From assembly GCA_040954595.2 (NCBI GenBank), contig CM082590.2, positions 1,798,001-1,862,000 on the forward strand: a DNA stretch of 64,000 nt, read 5' to 3'. The notes under the pieces were generated by a model. The model searched no databases. It saw only the letters and a program-made list of their open reading frames with translations, and had not been told where the DNA came from. Shown here piece after piece: positions 30,899-45,800 of the stretch. Position 1 is the first letter of the stretch; the number at the start of each line of letters is the position of its first letter. The position numbers and the translations under genes were made by a program. The DNA is from Balanoglossus misakiensis. Taxonomy: Eukaryota; Hemichordata.

Positions 30899-33800
30899 AC
30901 TTGGATATGTCTCTTGTTAAAAAGCACAACAGTCATGATTGTGTTCACATGAGTTTTATTGCTGCCAGGACATAACCCAAATATTTTGATAATTTTGGCA
31001 ATGACCCTTGATCTACTTGGATATGTCTCTTGTTAAAAAGCACAACAGTCTTGATTTTGTTCACATGAGTTTTATCGCTGCCAGGACATAACCAAAATAT
31101 TTTGATAATTTTGGCAATGACTCTTGATCTACTTGGATATGTCTCTTGTTAAAAAGCACAACAGTCTTGATTTTGTTCACATGAGTATTATCGCTGCCAG
31201 GACATAACCCAAATATTTTGATCATTTTGGCAATGACCCTTGATCTACTTGGATATGTCTCTTGTTAAAAAGCACAACAGTCTTGATTTTGTTCACATGA
31301 GTTTTATCGCTGCCAGGACATAACCAAAATATTTTGATAATTTTGGCAATGACTCTTGATCTACTTGGATATGTCTCTTGTTAAAAAGCACAACAGTCTT
31401 GATTTTGTTCACATGAGTTTTATCGCTGCCAGGACATAAACCAAATATTTTGATAATTTTGGCAATGACCCTTGATCTACTTGGATATGTCTCTTGTTAA
31501 AATGCACAACAGTCTTGATTTTGTTCACATGAGTTTTATCGCTGCCAGGACATAACCAAAATATTTTGATAATTTTGGCAATGACCCTTGATCTACTTGG
31601 ATATGTCTCTTATTAAAATGCACAACAGTCTTGATTTTGTTCACATGAGTTTTATCACTGCCAGGAAATAACCCAAATATTTTGATAATTTTGGCAATGA
31701 CTCTTGATCTACTTGGATATATCTCTTGTTAAAAAGCACAACAGTCTTAATTTTGTTCACATGAATTTTATCGATGCCAGGACATAACCCAAATATTTTG
31801 TTAATTTTGGCAATGACCCTTCATCTACTTCGATATGTCTCATGTTAAAAAGCACAACAGTCCTGATTGTGTTCACACGAGTTTTATTGCTGCCAGGACA
31901 TAACCCAAATATTTTTATAATTTTGGCAATGACCCTTGATCTTCTTGGATATGTCTCTTGTTAAAAAGCACAACAGTCATGATTTTGTTCACATGAGTTT
32001 TATTGCTGCCAGGACATAACCAAAATATTTTGATAATTTTGGCAATGACTCTTGATGTACTTTGATATGTATCTTTTTAAAAAGCACAACAGTCTTGATT
32101 TTGTTAACATGTGTTTTATCGCTGCCAGGAAATAACCCAAATATTTTGATAATTTTGGCAATGACTCTTGATCTACTTGGATATATCTCTTGTTAAAAAG
32201 CACAACAGTCTTAATTTTGTTCACATGAATTTTATCGATGCCAGGACATAACCCAAATATTTTGTTAATTTTGGCAATGACCCTTCATCTACTTCGATAT
32301 GTCTCATGTTAAAAAGCACAACAGTCCTGATTGTGTTCACACGAGTTTTATTGCTGCCAGGACATAACCCAAATATTTTTATAATTTTGGCAATGACCCT
32401 TGATCTTCTTGGATATGTCTCTTGTTAAAAAGCACAACAGTCATGATTTTGTTCACATGAGTTTTATTGCTGCCAGGACATAACCAAAATATTTTGATAA
32501 TTTTGGCAATGACTCTTGATGTACTTTGATATGTATCTTTTTAAAAAGCACAACAGTCTTGATTTTGTTAACATGTGTTTTATCGCTGCCAGGACATAAC
32601 CAATATATTTTTATAGTTTTGGCAATGACTCTTGATCTACTTGGATATGTCTCTTGTTAAAAAGCACAACAGTCTTAATTTTGTTCACATGAATTTTATC
32701 GATGCCAGGACATAACCCAAATATTTTGTTAATTTTGGCAATGACCCTTCATCTACTTCGATATGTCTCATGTTAAAAAGCACAACAGTCCTGATTGTGT
32801 TCACACGAGTTTTATTGCTGCCAGGACATAACCCAAATATTTTTATAATTTTGGCAATGACCCTTGATCTTCTTGGATATGTCTCTTGTTAAAAAGCACA
32901 ACAGTCATGATTTTGTTCACATGAGTTTTATTGCTGCCAGGACATAACCAAAATATTTTGATAATTTTGGCAATGACTCTTGATGTACTTTGATATGTAT
33001 CTTTTTAAAAAGCACAACAGTCTTGATTTTGTTAACATGTGTTTTATCGCTGCCAGGACATAACCAATATATTTTTATAGTTTTGGCAATGACTCTTGAT
33101 CTACTTGGATATGTCTCTTGTTAAAAAGCACAACAGTCATGATTTTGTTCACATGAGTTTTATCGCTGCCAGGACATAACCCAAATATATTGATAATTTT
33201 GGCCATGACCCTTCATCTACTTGGATATGTCTCTTGTTAAAATGCACAACAGTCTTGATTTTGTTCACATGAGTTTTATCGCTGCCAGGAAATAACCCAA
33301 ATATTTTGATAATTTTGGCAATGACTCTTGATCTACTTGGATATATCTCTTGTTAAAAAGCACAACAGTCTTAATTTTGTTCACATGAATTTTATCGATG
33401 CCAGGACATAACCCAAATATTTTGTTAATTTTGGCAATGACCCTTCATCTACTTCGATATGTCTCATGTTAAAAAGCACAACAGTCCTGATTGTGTTCAC
33501 ACGAGTTTTATTGCTGCCAGGACATAACCCAAATATTTTTATAATTTTGGCAATGACCCTTGATCTTCTTGGATATGTCTCTTGTTAGAAAGCACAACAG
33601 TCATGATTTTGTTCACATGAGTTTTATTGCTGCCAGGACATAACCAAAATATTTTGATAATTTTGGCAATGACTCTTGATGTACTTTGATATGTATCTTT
33701 TTAAAAAGCACAACAGTCTTGATTTTGTTAACATGTGTTTTATCGCTGCCAGGACATAACCAATATATTTTTATAGTTTTGGCAATGACTCTTGATCTAC

Positions 33801-36800
33801 TTGGATATGTCTCTTGTTAAAAAGCACAACAGTCTTGATTTTGTTCACATGAGTTTTATCGCTGCCAGGACATAACCCAAATATATTGATAATTTTGGCC
33901 ATGACCCTTCATCTACTTGGATATGTCTCTTGTTAAAATGCACAACAGTCTTGATTTTGTTCACATGAGTTTTATTGCTGCCAGGACATAACCCAAATAT
34001 TTTGATAATTTTGGCAATGACCCTTGATCTACTTGGATATGTCTATTGTTAAAAAGCACAACAGTCATGATTTTGTTCATATGAGTTTTATTGCTGCCAG
34101 GACATAACCCAAATATTTTGATAATTTTGGCAATGACCCTTGATCTACTTGGATATGTCTCTTGTTAAAAAGCACAACAGTCAGGATTTTGTTCACATGA
34201 GTTTTATCGCTGCCAGGACATAAACCAAATATATTGATAATTTTGGCAATGACCCTTGATCTACTTGGATATGTCTCTTGTTAAAATGCACAACAGTCTT
34301 GATTTTGTTCACATGAGTTTTATCACTGCCAGGAAATAACCCAAATATTTTGATAATTTTGGCAATGACTCTTGATCTACTTGGATATATCTCTTGTTAA
34401 AAAGCACAACAGTCTTAATTTTGTTCACATGAATTTTATCGATGCCAGGACATAACCCAAATATTTTGTTAATTTTGGCAATGACCCTTCATCTACTTCG
34501 ATATGTCTCATGTTAAAAAGCACAACAGTCCTGATTGTGTTCACACGAGTTTTATTGCTGCCAGGACATAACCCAAATATTTTTATAATTTTGGCAATGA
34601 CCCTTGATCTTCTTGGATATGTCTCTTGTTAAAAAGCACAACAGTCATGATTTTGTTCACATGAGTTTTATTGCTGCCAGGACATAACCAAAATATTTTG
34701 ATAATTTTGGCAATGACTCTTGATGTACTTTGATATGTATCTTGTTAAAAAGCACAACAGTCTTGATTTTGTTAACATGTGTTTTATCGCTGCCAGGACA
34801 TAACCAATATATTTTTATAGTTTTGGCAATGACTCTTGATCTACTTGGATATCTCTCTTGTTAAAAAGCACAACAGTCTTGATTTTGTTCACATGAGTTT
34901 TATCGATGCCAGGACATAACCCAAATATATTGATAATTTTGGCCATGACCCTTCATCTACTTGGATATGTCTCTTGTTAAAATGCACAACAGTCTTGATT
35001 TTGTTCACATGAGTTTTATTGCTGCCAGGACATAACCAAAATATTTTGATAATTTTGGCAATGACTCTTGATGTACTTTGATATGTCTATTGTTAAAAAG
35101 CACAACAGTCATGATTTTGTTCATATGAGTTTTATTGCTGCCAGGACATAACCAAAATATTTTGATAATTTTGGCAATGACCCTTGATCTACTTGGATAT
35201 GTCTCTTGTTAAAATGCACAACAGTCTTGATTTTGTTCACATGAGTTTTATTGCTGCCAGGACATAACCAAAATATTTTGATAATTTTGGCAATGACCCT
35301 TGATCTACTTGGATATGTCTATTGTTAAAAAGCACAACAGTCATGATTGTGTTCACACGAGTTTTATTGCTGCCAGGACATAACCCAAATATTTTTATAA
35401 TTTTGGCAATGACCCTTGATCTTCTTGGATATGTCTCTTGTTAAAAAGCACAACAGTCATGATTTTGTTCACATGAGTTTTATTGCTGCCAGGACATAAC
35501 CAAAATATTTTGATAATTTTGGCAATGACTCTTGATGTACTTTGATATGTATCTTTTTAAAAAGCACAACAGTCTTGATTTTGTTAACATGTGTTTTATC
35601 GCTGCCAGGACATAACCAATATATTTTTATAGTTTTGGCAATGACTCTTGATCTACTTGGATATGTCTCTTGTTAAAATGCACAACAGTCTTGATTTTGT
35701 TCACATGAGTTTTATCACTGCCAGGAAATAACCCAAATATTTTGATAATTTTGGCAATGACTCTTGATCTACTTGGATATATCTCTTGTTAAAAAGCACA
35801 ACAGTCTTAATTTTGTTCACATGAATTTTATCGATGCCAGGACATAACCCAAATATTTTGTTAATTTTGGCAATGACCCTTCATCTACTTCGATATGTCT
35901 CATGTTAAAAAGCACAACAGTCCTGATTGTGTTCACACGAGTTTTATTGCTGCCAGGACATAACCCAAATATTTTTATAATTTTGGCAATGACCCTTGAT
36001 CTTCTTGGATATGTCTCTTGTTAAAAAGCACAACAGTCATGATTTTGTTCACATGAGTTTTATTGCTGCCAGGACATAACCAAAATATTTTGATAATTTT
36101 GGCAATGACTCTTGATGTACTTTGATATGTATCTTGTTAAAAAGCACAACAGTCTTGATTTTGTTAACATGTGTTTTATCGCTGCCAGGACATAACCAAT
36201 ATATTTTTATAGTTTTGGCAATGACTCTTGATCTACTTGGATATCTCTCTTGTTAAAAAGCACAACAGTCTTGATTTTGTTCACATGAGTTTTATCGATG
36301 CCAGGACATAACCCAAATATATTGATAATTTTGGCCATGACCCTTCATCTACTTGGATATGTCTCTTGTTAAAATGCACAACAGTCTTGATTTTGTTCAC
36401 ATGAGTTTTATTGCTGCCAGGACATAACCAAAATATTTTGATAATTTTGGCAATGACTCTTGATGTACTTTGATATGTCTATTGTTAAAAAGCACAACAG
36501 TCATGATTTTGTTCATATGAGTTTTATTGCTGCCAGGACATAACCAAAATATTTTGATAATTTTGGCAATGACCCTTGATCTACTTGGATATGTCTCTTG
36601 TTAAAATGCACAACAGTCTTGATTTTGTTCACATGAGTTTTATTGCTGCCAGGACATAACCAAAATATTTTGATAATTTTGGCAATGACCCTTGATCTAC
36701 TTGGATATGTCTATTGTTAAAAAGCACAACAGTCATGATTTTGTTCATATGAGTTTTATTGCTGCCAGGACATAACCCAAATATTTTGATAATTTTGGCA

Positions 36801-37544
36801 ATGACCCTTGATCTACTTGGATATGTCTCTTGTTAAAAAGCACAACAGTCAGGATTTTGTTCACATGAGTTTTATTGCTTCCAGGACATAACCAAAATAT
36901 TTTGATAATTTTGGCAATGACTCTTGATCTACATTGATATGTCTCTTGTTAAAAAGCACAACAGTCAGGATTTTGTTCACATGAGTACTATTGCTGGCAG
37001 GACATAACCAAAATATTTTGATAATTTTGGCAATGACCCTTGATCTACTTGGATATGTCTCTTGTTAAAAAGCACAACAGTCATTAGTGTTCACAAGAGT
37101 TTTATCGCTGCCAGGACATAACCCAAATATTTTTATAATTTTGGCAATGACCCTTGATCTTCTTGGATATGTCTCTTGTTAAAAAGCACAACAGTCAGGA
37201 TTTTGTCCACATGAGTTTTACTGCTGCCAGGACATAACCCAAATATTTTGATAATTTTGGCAATAACTCTTGATCTACTTGGATATATCTCTTGTTAAAA
37301 AGCACAACAGTCATGATTTGTTCACAAAAGTACTACTGCTGCCAGGGCATAACCCAAATATTTTGATAATTTTGGCAATGACCCTTGATCTACTTGGATA
37401 TGTCTCTTGTTAAAATGCACAACATACATGATTTTGTTCACATGAATTCTATTGCTGTCAGGACATAACCCAAATATTTTGATAATTTAGGCAATGACCC
37501 TTGATCTACTTGGATATGTCTCTTGTTAAATGCACAACAGACAT
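30899..37544. repeat. 116-bp satellite array, left arm (about 57 monomers)
   Basis: Monomers start ACTTGGATATGTCTCTTGTT and continue AAAAAGCACAACAGTCATGA, TTTTGTTCACATGAGTTTTA, TTGCTGCCAGGACATAACCC, AAATATTTTGATAATTTTGG, CAATGACCCTTGATCT. Spacing measured on ATCTACTTGG is exactly 116 bp (31011, 31127, 31243). Sub-types recur at multiples of 116 bp, giving higher-order blocks (464 bp, 1392 bp). Short frames here are by-products. Confidence 0.97.
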
Positions 37545-39892
37545 AATAATAATAATAATAATGGTTTATTCTCATAATCAAATCAAACAAACATAATGCA
37601 AGTGAAAATAACTGAAAATAAATAACTCTTTTGTTTACAATGAGAAAAGGACTGAAAAATAGTTGCCATAGGCACTAATCAAGTTCAGTCCCAAGTCAAG
37701 TGATGAGGTTTTACAGTTTGTAAAAAATGGCGACTATTCCGACAGAAATTTCAAAAGGTTATAATACCAGGCACAAGGCATAAGGAAAGAAAAAGAAAAT
37801 ACATTAAGGGACAACAAAACTACATCTCCAATAAATAATTTTTAAGCTCTATTTTGAAACGATTTCTGGAAGTGATTTGTTTGAGATCCTCAGGAATACT
37901 GTTCCATACCTCAGGAACAACAAATTTGATAGAAGTTTGGCCCAAATTGCTTCGGAATTTAGGGGGGGGTGAAGAATATTTTTTTCTTTGGACCGAGTAC
38001 TGTAGGTATGATCAATTTGCGAAAAATATGTTTTGAAATTCATGGGAAGTTTATCATGTAGAACATCGTAAACAAAGATGGCAACCTGAAGCTTATATTG
38101 TTTGTAAACATCTAGAACTCTAAGTTTCTTAAATAAAGGGGAAGTATGGGCGTAATACTGCTCCCCGATATGATGCGCACAATTCTTTTTTGAATGACAA
38201 AAATATCTAATAAATATGACTTGTAAGTAGATCCCCAAACCTCTAAACCAAAAGAGATGTGAGGTAAAACAAAAGCATTGTACAACATTAAAAGTACTGT
38301 TTGAGAAACCATACACCTCAGTTTATAAAAAATTCCAGTTAGTTTACAAATTTATTTTTCAATTCCATGATATGTTCTTTCCAATGCAACTGGTTGTCCA
38401 TTTTGATTCCAACAAATGATGTACAATCTACTTCTTTTAATACAGTATCTTTTAAATAAAGTAAACCTTCAATTTCACAAGACCTTCGTTTGCTACCTAT
38501 TATCATATAGACTGTTTTAGCAGCATTTATAGTTAGTTTGTAACAGTCACACCAATTTGTCACCTTCTGGAATTCTAAATTAACTTCGTTAATAGAAAAC
38601 GTATTTAAATTCTTGTGAATGGAGTGAAACAGGTTAGAGTCATCTGCATACAGTCTAAAATTAAAAAAAATCAGTACAACTTGGTAAGTCATTGATGTAT
38701 ATTAAAAATAATGTGGGGCCAAGTATTGAGCCATGCGGCACACCACACTTAATCTCATGTTTCTGTGATTCATTGTTGTCAATTGTGACATACTGGCTTC
38801 TTGAGTTCAAATAGCTTTTAAACCATAACAAAGGCAACCCCCTAACACCATAGTATACCAATTTAGAAAACAAAATGGCATGGTTAACCGTATCAAAATC
38901 TTTAGAAAAATCTATGAATAAGCCAAGAGATGAGTTACCATTATCAATGTCATCAAGCAAACATTGAGTGAGACTTAGTAAGGAAATTTTACAACTGTGT
39001 TTCTTCCTAAATCCATATTGGTGTTCATACAAAATGTTAAAATTATCTAGAAAATTTACAATACGTGAATTTACAACTTTTTCTAAAATTTTACTCAGTA
39101 CTGGCAATATGGAAATTGGTCTGTAATTACCAATATCATTAACATTTCCCTTTTTGTATAAAGGCAGTACACGTGCAACCTTCATGGGGTTAGGAAATTG
39201 ACCAGTGGTGAAAGAAAGGTTAAAAATATAACAAAGTGGAATGCAGATGTATGTATTAGCTGCTATTACAAGTCGACACGGAATATTGTCCCAACCGGTT
39301 GCCTTGCGAATGTCCAGGCTAAAAATTAAATTCTCAATTTCCTTTAAAGTTACTGGCTGAAGAAAAAAGGAACTACAAGTACTGTTTTGCAAAAAAGTAT
39401 TAAAAGTAACATTGCTTTGAGGAGAAATTTGATTGGCTAGATTTTCACCTATGTTAACAAAGTAAGTGTTGAGATCTTCTACAATGTCATTGATGTCTGA
39501 ATGAACCTCTTTAGTACCCATACAATCCACTTCCAAATGGTCTGGAAGTATCATTTTTCTATGTTTAGCTTTGCCAATTAAACCATTAATAACTTCCCAA
39601 GTTTCTTTTAATTTTCCATTATTTTCGGAGAATAAATGTGTATAGTACTGTTTTTTAGCCTTTCTCAAAACGCCTGTCAGGATATTCCTATATCTCTTAT
39701 AATAGCTTAAAGCTGTTTCATTAAAAGAGAATTTTTGCAAATTTCCAAAAAGATTATGTTTTTTCCTAATTGACTTTTTAATTGCACTTGTGATCCAGGG
39801 TTTGTCCTGTTTTTTTCTCATGCTGATTTGTTTACGTACTAAAGGAGCATGTTTGTTGCAAACAGTAAGAAAAGTACTAATAATGATTTTGT
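37545..39892 (-). mobile_element. 5'-truncated CR1-type LINE inserted in the satellite
   Basis: The satellite is broken at ...GCACAACAGACAT (ending 37544) and resumes at ATGATTTTGTTCACATG (39893). The minus-strand 3' tail is an (ATT)n run (37545-37562 as AAT on the plus strand). The coding part starts at a position equivalent to about residue 305 of the intact LINE ORF2 (CNKHAPLV versus CDKHAPIS), so the endonuclease is missing. The insertion postdates this part of the array. Confidence 0.9.
37849..38692 (-). pseudogene. LINE reverse transcriptase, C-terminal part with frameshifts
   Basis: The frame ending at 38339 carries the catalytic FRLYADDSNLF and the thumb-like WCDCYKLTINAAKTVYMIIG. 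Two further overlapping frames (38112-38312 and 37849-38316) together supply the C-terminal region: FVLPHISFGLEVWGSTYKSY in one, then AHTSPLFKKLRVLDVYKQYK in the other. At least three frameshifts separate these pieces from the upstream frame, so this copy is dead. Confidence 0.82.
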
Positions 39893-39896
39893 TCAC
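38661..39896 (-). pseudogene. LINE reverse transcriptase, N-terminal part of the truncated copy
   Basis: A 411-codon frame; its first bases fall in satellite sequence, so the ATG at 39896 is not the natural start. It contains GNYRPISILPVLSKILEKVV, FIDFSKDFDTVNHAI (first catalytic Asp kept, Ala of the usual SKAFD replaced by Asp) and GVPHGSILGPTLF (the usual PQG is PHG). It stops after SCTDFF because of one extra T in the homopolymer around 38662-38670. The same protein continues in the next frame. It is a close relative of ORF2 at 1856-4822. Confidence 0.85.
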
Positions 39897-42800
39897 ATGA
39901 ATTATATTGCTGTCAGGACATAACCCAAATATTTTGATAATTTTGGCAATGACCCTTGATCTACTTGGATATGTCTCTTGTTAAAAGCACAACAGTCATG
40001 ATTTTGTTCACATGAGTTTTATTGCTTCCAGGACATAACCCAAATAGTTTGATAATTTTGGCAATGACCCTTGATCTACTTGGATATGTCGCTAGTTAAA
40101 AAGCACAACAGTCATGATTTTGTTGACATGAGTTTTATTGCTGCCAGGACATAACCCAAATAATTTGATAATTTTGGCAATGACTCTTGATCTACTTGGA
40201 TATGTCTCTTGTTAAAAAGCACATCATTCATGATTTTGTTCACATGAGTACTACTGCTGCCGGGACATAACCCAAATATTTTGATAATTTTGGCAATGAC
40301 TCTTGATCTACTTGGATATGTCTCTTGTTAACAATCACAACAGTCTTGATTTTGTTCACATGAGTTTTATCGCTGCCAGGACATAACCCAAATATTTTCA
40401 TCATTTTGGCAATGACCCTTGATCTACTTGGATATGTCTCTTGTTAGAATGCACAACAGTCATGATTTTGTTCACATGAGTTTAATTGCTGCCAGGACAT
40501 TACCCAAATATTTTGATAACTTTGGCAATCACCCTTGATCTACTTGGATATGTCTCTTGTTAAAAGGCACAACAGTCATGATTTTGTTCACATGAGTTTT
40601 ATTGCTGCCAGGCCATAACCCAAATATTTTGAAATTTTTGGCACTGACTCTTGATCTACATGGATATGTCTCTTGTTAAAAAGCACAACAGTCATGATTT
40701 TGTTCACATGAGTTTTATTGCTGCCAGGACATAACCCAAATATTTTGATAATTTTGGCAATGACCCTTGATCTACTTGGATATGTCTCTTGTTAGAATGC
40801 ACAACAGTCATGATTTTGTTCACATGAGTTTAATTGCTGCCAGGACATTACCCAAATATTTTGATAACTTTGGCAATCACCCTTGATCTACTTGGATATG
40901 TCTCTTGTTAAAAGGCACAACAGTCATGATTTGTTCACATGAGTTTTATTGCTGCCAGGCCATAACCCAAATATTTTGAAATTTTTGGCACTGACTCTTG
41001 ATCTACTTGGATATGTCTCTTGTTAAAAAGCACAACAGTCATGATTTTGTTCACATGAGTTTTATTGCTGCCAGGACATAACCCAAATATTTTGATAATT
41101 TTGGCAATGACCCTTGATCTACTTGGATATGTCTCTTGTTAAAAAGCACATCAGTCATGATTTTGTTAACATGAGTTTTATTGCTGCCAGGACTTAACCC
41201 AAATATTTTGATAATTTTGGCAATGACTCTTGATCTACTTGGATATATCTCTTGTTAAAAAGCACAACAGTCATGATTGTGTTCACATGAATTCTATTGC
41301 TGTCAGGACATAACCCAAATATTTTGATAATTTTGGCAATGACTCTTGATCTACTTGGATATGTCTCTTGTTAAAAAGCACAACAGTCATGCTTGTGTTC
41401 ACACGAGTTTTATTGCTGCCAGGACATAACCCAAATATTTTGATAATTTTGGCAATGACCCTTGATCTACTTGGATATGTCTCTTGTTAAAAAGCACATC
41501 AGTCATGATTTTGTTAACATGAGTTTTATTGCTGCCAGGACATATACCAAATATTTAGATAATTTTGGCAATGACCCTTGATCTACTTCGATATGTCTCT
41601 TGATAAAAAGCACAACAGTCATGATTGTGTTCGCACGAGTTTTATTGCTGCCAGGACATAACCCAAATATTTTGATAATTATGGCAATGATCCTTGAACT
41701 ACTTGGATATGTCTCTTGATAAAAAGCCCAACAGTCATTATTTTGTTCACATGAGTTTTATTGCTGCCAGGACATAACCCAAAAATTTTGATAATTATGG
41801 CAATGACCCTTGAACTACTTTGATATGTCTCTTGATAAAAAGCCCAACAGTCATTATTTTGTTCACATGAGTTTTATTGCTCCCATGACATAACCCAAAT
41901 ATTTTGATAATTTTGGCAATGACCCTTGAACTACTTGGATATGTCTCTTTTTAAAAAGCACAACAGTCATGATTTTGTTTGCGTGACTACTATTGCTGCC
42001 AGGACATAACTCAAATATTTTGATAATTTTGGCCATGACCCTTGAACTACTTGGATATGTCTCTTGTTAAAAAGCACAACAGTCATTATTTTGTTCACAT
42101 GAGTTTTATTGCTGCCAGGACATAACCCAAATATTTTGATAATTTTGGCCATGACCCTTGAACTACTTGGATATGTCTCTTGTTAAAAAGCACAACAGTC
42201 ATGATTTTGTTTACGTGACTACTATTGCTGCCAGGACATAACTCAAATATTTTGATAATTTTGGCAATGACTCTTGATCTTCTTGGATATGTCTCTTGTT
42301 AAAAAGCACATCAGTCATGATTTTGTTAACATGAGTTTTATTGCTGCCAGGACATATACCAAATATTTTGATAATTTTGGCAATGACCCTTGATCTACTT
42401 GGATATGTCTCTTGTTAAAAAGCACAACAGTCATGATTTTGTTTGCGTGACTACTATTGCTGCCAGGACATAACTCAAATATTTTGATAATATTGGAAAT
42501 GACCCTTGATCTACTTGTATATGTCTCTTGTTAAAAAGCAAATCAGTCATGATTTTGTTAACATGAGTTTTATTGCTGCCAGGACATATACCAAATATTT
42601 TGATAATTTTGACTGACCCGTGATCTACTTGGATATGTCTCTTGATAAAAAGCACAACAGTCATTATTTTGTTCAAATGAGTTTTATTGCTGCCAGGACA
42701 TAACCCAAATATTTTGATAATTATGGCAAGGACCCTTGAACTACTTGGATATGTCTCTTGATAAAAAGCCCAACAGTCATTATTTTGTTCACATGAGTTT

Positions 42801-45800
42801 TATTGCTCCCATGACATAACCCAAATATTTTGATAATTTTGGCAATGACCCTTGAACTACTTGGATATGTCTCTTTTTAAAAAGCACAACAGTCATTATT
42901 TTGTTCACATGAGTTTTATTGCTGCCAGGACATAACCCAAATATTTTGATAATTTTGGCCATGACCCTTGATCTACTTGGATATGTCTCTTGTTAAAAAG
43001 CACAACAGTCATGATTTTGTTTACGTGACTACTATTGCTGCCAGGACTTAACCCAAATATTTTGATAATTATGGCAATGGCCCTTGATCTACTTGGATAT
43101 GTCTCTTGATAAAAAGCACAACAGTCATGATTGTGTTCACATGAGTTTTATTGCTGCCAGGACATAACCCAAATATTTTGATAATTATGGCAATGACCCT
43201 TGAACTACTTTGATATGTCTCTTGTTAAAAAGCACAACAGTCATGATTTTGTTTACGTGACTACTATTGCTGCCAGGACATAACTCAAATATTTTGATAA
43301 TTTTGGCAATGACTCTTGATCTTCTTGGATATGTCTCTTGTTAAAAAGCACATCAGTCATGATTTTGTTAACATGAGTTTTATTGCTGCCAGGACATATA
43401 CCAAATATTTTGATAATTTTGGCAATGACCCTTGATCTACTTGGATATGTCTCTTGTTAAAAAGCACAACAGTCATTATTTTGTTCACATGAGTTTTATT
43501 GCTGCCAGGACATAACCCAAATATTTTGATAATTTTGGCCATGACCCTTGAACTACTTGGATATGTCTCTTGTTAAAAAGCACAACAGTCATGATTTTGT
43601 TTGCGTGACTACTATTGCTGCCAGGACATAACTCAAATATTTTGATAATATTGGAAATGACCCTTGATCTACTTGTATATGTCTCTTGTTAAAAAGCAAA
43701 TCAGTCATGATTTTGTTAACATGAGTTTTATTGCTGCCAGGACATATACCAAATATTTTGATAATTTTGACTGACCCGTGATCTACTTGGATATGTCTCT
43801 TGATAAAAAGCACAACAGTCATTATTTTGTTCAAATGAGTTTTATTGCTGCCAGGACATAACCCAAATATTTTGATAATTATGGCAAGGACCCTTGAACT
43901 ACTTGGATATGTCTCTTGATAAAAAGCCCAACAGTCATTATTTTGTTCACATGAGTTTTATTGCTCCCATGACATAACCCAAATATTTTGATAATTTTGG
44001 CAATGACCCTTGAACTACTTGGATATGTCTCTTTTTAAAAAGCACAACAGTCATTATTTTGTTCACATGAGTTTTATTGCTGCCAGGACATAACCCAAAT
44101 ATTTTGATAATTTTGACTGACCCGTGATCTACTTGGATATGTCTCTTGATAAAAAGCACAACAGTCATTATTTTGTTCAAATGAGTTTTATTGCTGCCAG
44201 GACATAACCCAAATATTTTGATAATTATGGCAAGGACCCTTGAACTACTTGGATATGTCTCTTGATAAAAAGCCCAACAGTCATTATTTTGTTCACATGA
44301 GTTTTATTGCTCCCATGACATAACCCAAATATTTTGATAATTTTGGCAATGACCCTTGAACTACTTGGATATGTCTCTTTTTAAAAAGCACAACAGTCAT
44401 TATTTTGTTCACATGAGTTTTATTGCTGCCAGGACATAACCCAAATATTTTGATAATTTTGGCCATGACCCTTGATCTACTTGGATATGTCTCTTGTTAA
44501 AAAGCACAACAGTCATGATTTTGTTTACGTGACTACTATTGCTGCCAGGACTTAACCCAAATATTTTGATAATTATGGCAATGGCCCTTGATCTACTTGG
44601 ATATGTCTCTTGATAAAAAGCACAACAGTCATGATTGTGTTCACATGAGTTTTATTGCTGCCAGGACATAACCCAAATATTTTGATAATTTTGGTAATGA
44701 CCCTTGATCTTCTTGGATATGTCTCTTGTTAAAAAGCACAACAGTCATGATTGTGTTCACACAAGTTTTATTGCTGCCAGGACATAACCCAAATATTTTG
44801 ATAATTTTGGCAATGACCCTTGATCTACTTGGATATGTCTCTTGTTAAAAAGCACAACAGTCATGATTTTGTTTGCGTGACTACTATTGCTGCCAGGACA
44901 TAACTCAAATATTTTGATAATATTGGAAATGACCCTTGATCTACTTGTATATGTCTCTTGTTAAAAAGCAAATCAGTCATGATTTTGTTAACATGAGTTT
45001 TATTGCTGCCAGGACATATACCAAATATTTTGATAATTTTGACTGACCCGTGATCTACTTGGATATGTCTCTTGATAAAAAGCACAACAGTCATTATTTT
45101 GTTCAAATGAGTTTTATTGCTGCCAGGACATAACCCAAATATTTTGATAATTATGGCAAGGACCCTTGAACTACTTGGATTTGTCTCTTGATAAAAAGCC
45201 CAACAGTCATTATTTTGTTCACATGAGTTTTATTGCTCCCATGACATAACCCAAATATTTTGATAATTTTGGCAATGACCCTTGATCTACTTGGATATGT
45301 CTCTTGATAAAAAGCACAACAGTCATGATTGTGTTCACACAAGTTTTATTGCTGCCAGGACATAACCCAAATATTTTGATAATTTTGTCAATGACCCTTG
45401 ATCTACTTGGATATGTCTCTTGATAAAAAGCCCAACAGTCATTATTTTGTTCACATGAGTTTTATTGCTCCCATGACATAACCCAAATATTTTGATAATT
45501 TTGGCCATGACCCTTGATCTACTTGGATATGTCTCTTGTTAAAAAGCACAACAGTCATGATTTTGTTTACGTGACTACTATTGCTGCCAGGACATAACTC
45601 AAATATTTTTATAATTTTGGCCATGACCCTTGATCTACTTGGATATGTCTCTTGTTAAAAAGCACAACAGTCATGATTTTGTTTACGTGACTACTATTGC
45701 TGCCAGGACTTAACCCAAATATTTTGATAATTATGGCAATGGCCCTTGATCTACTTGGATATGTCTCTTGATAAAAAGCACAACAGTCATGATTGTGTTC

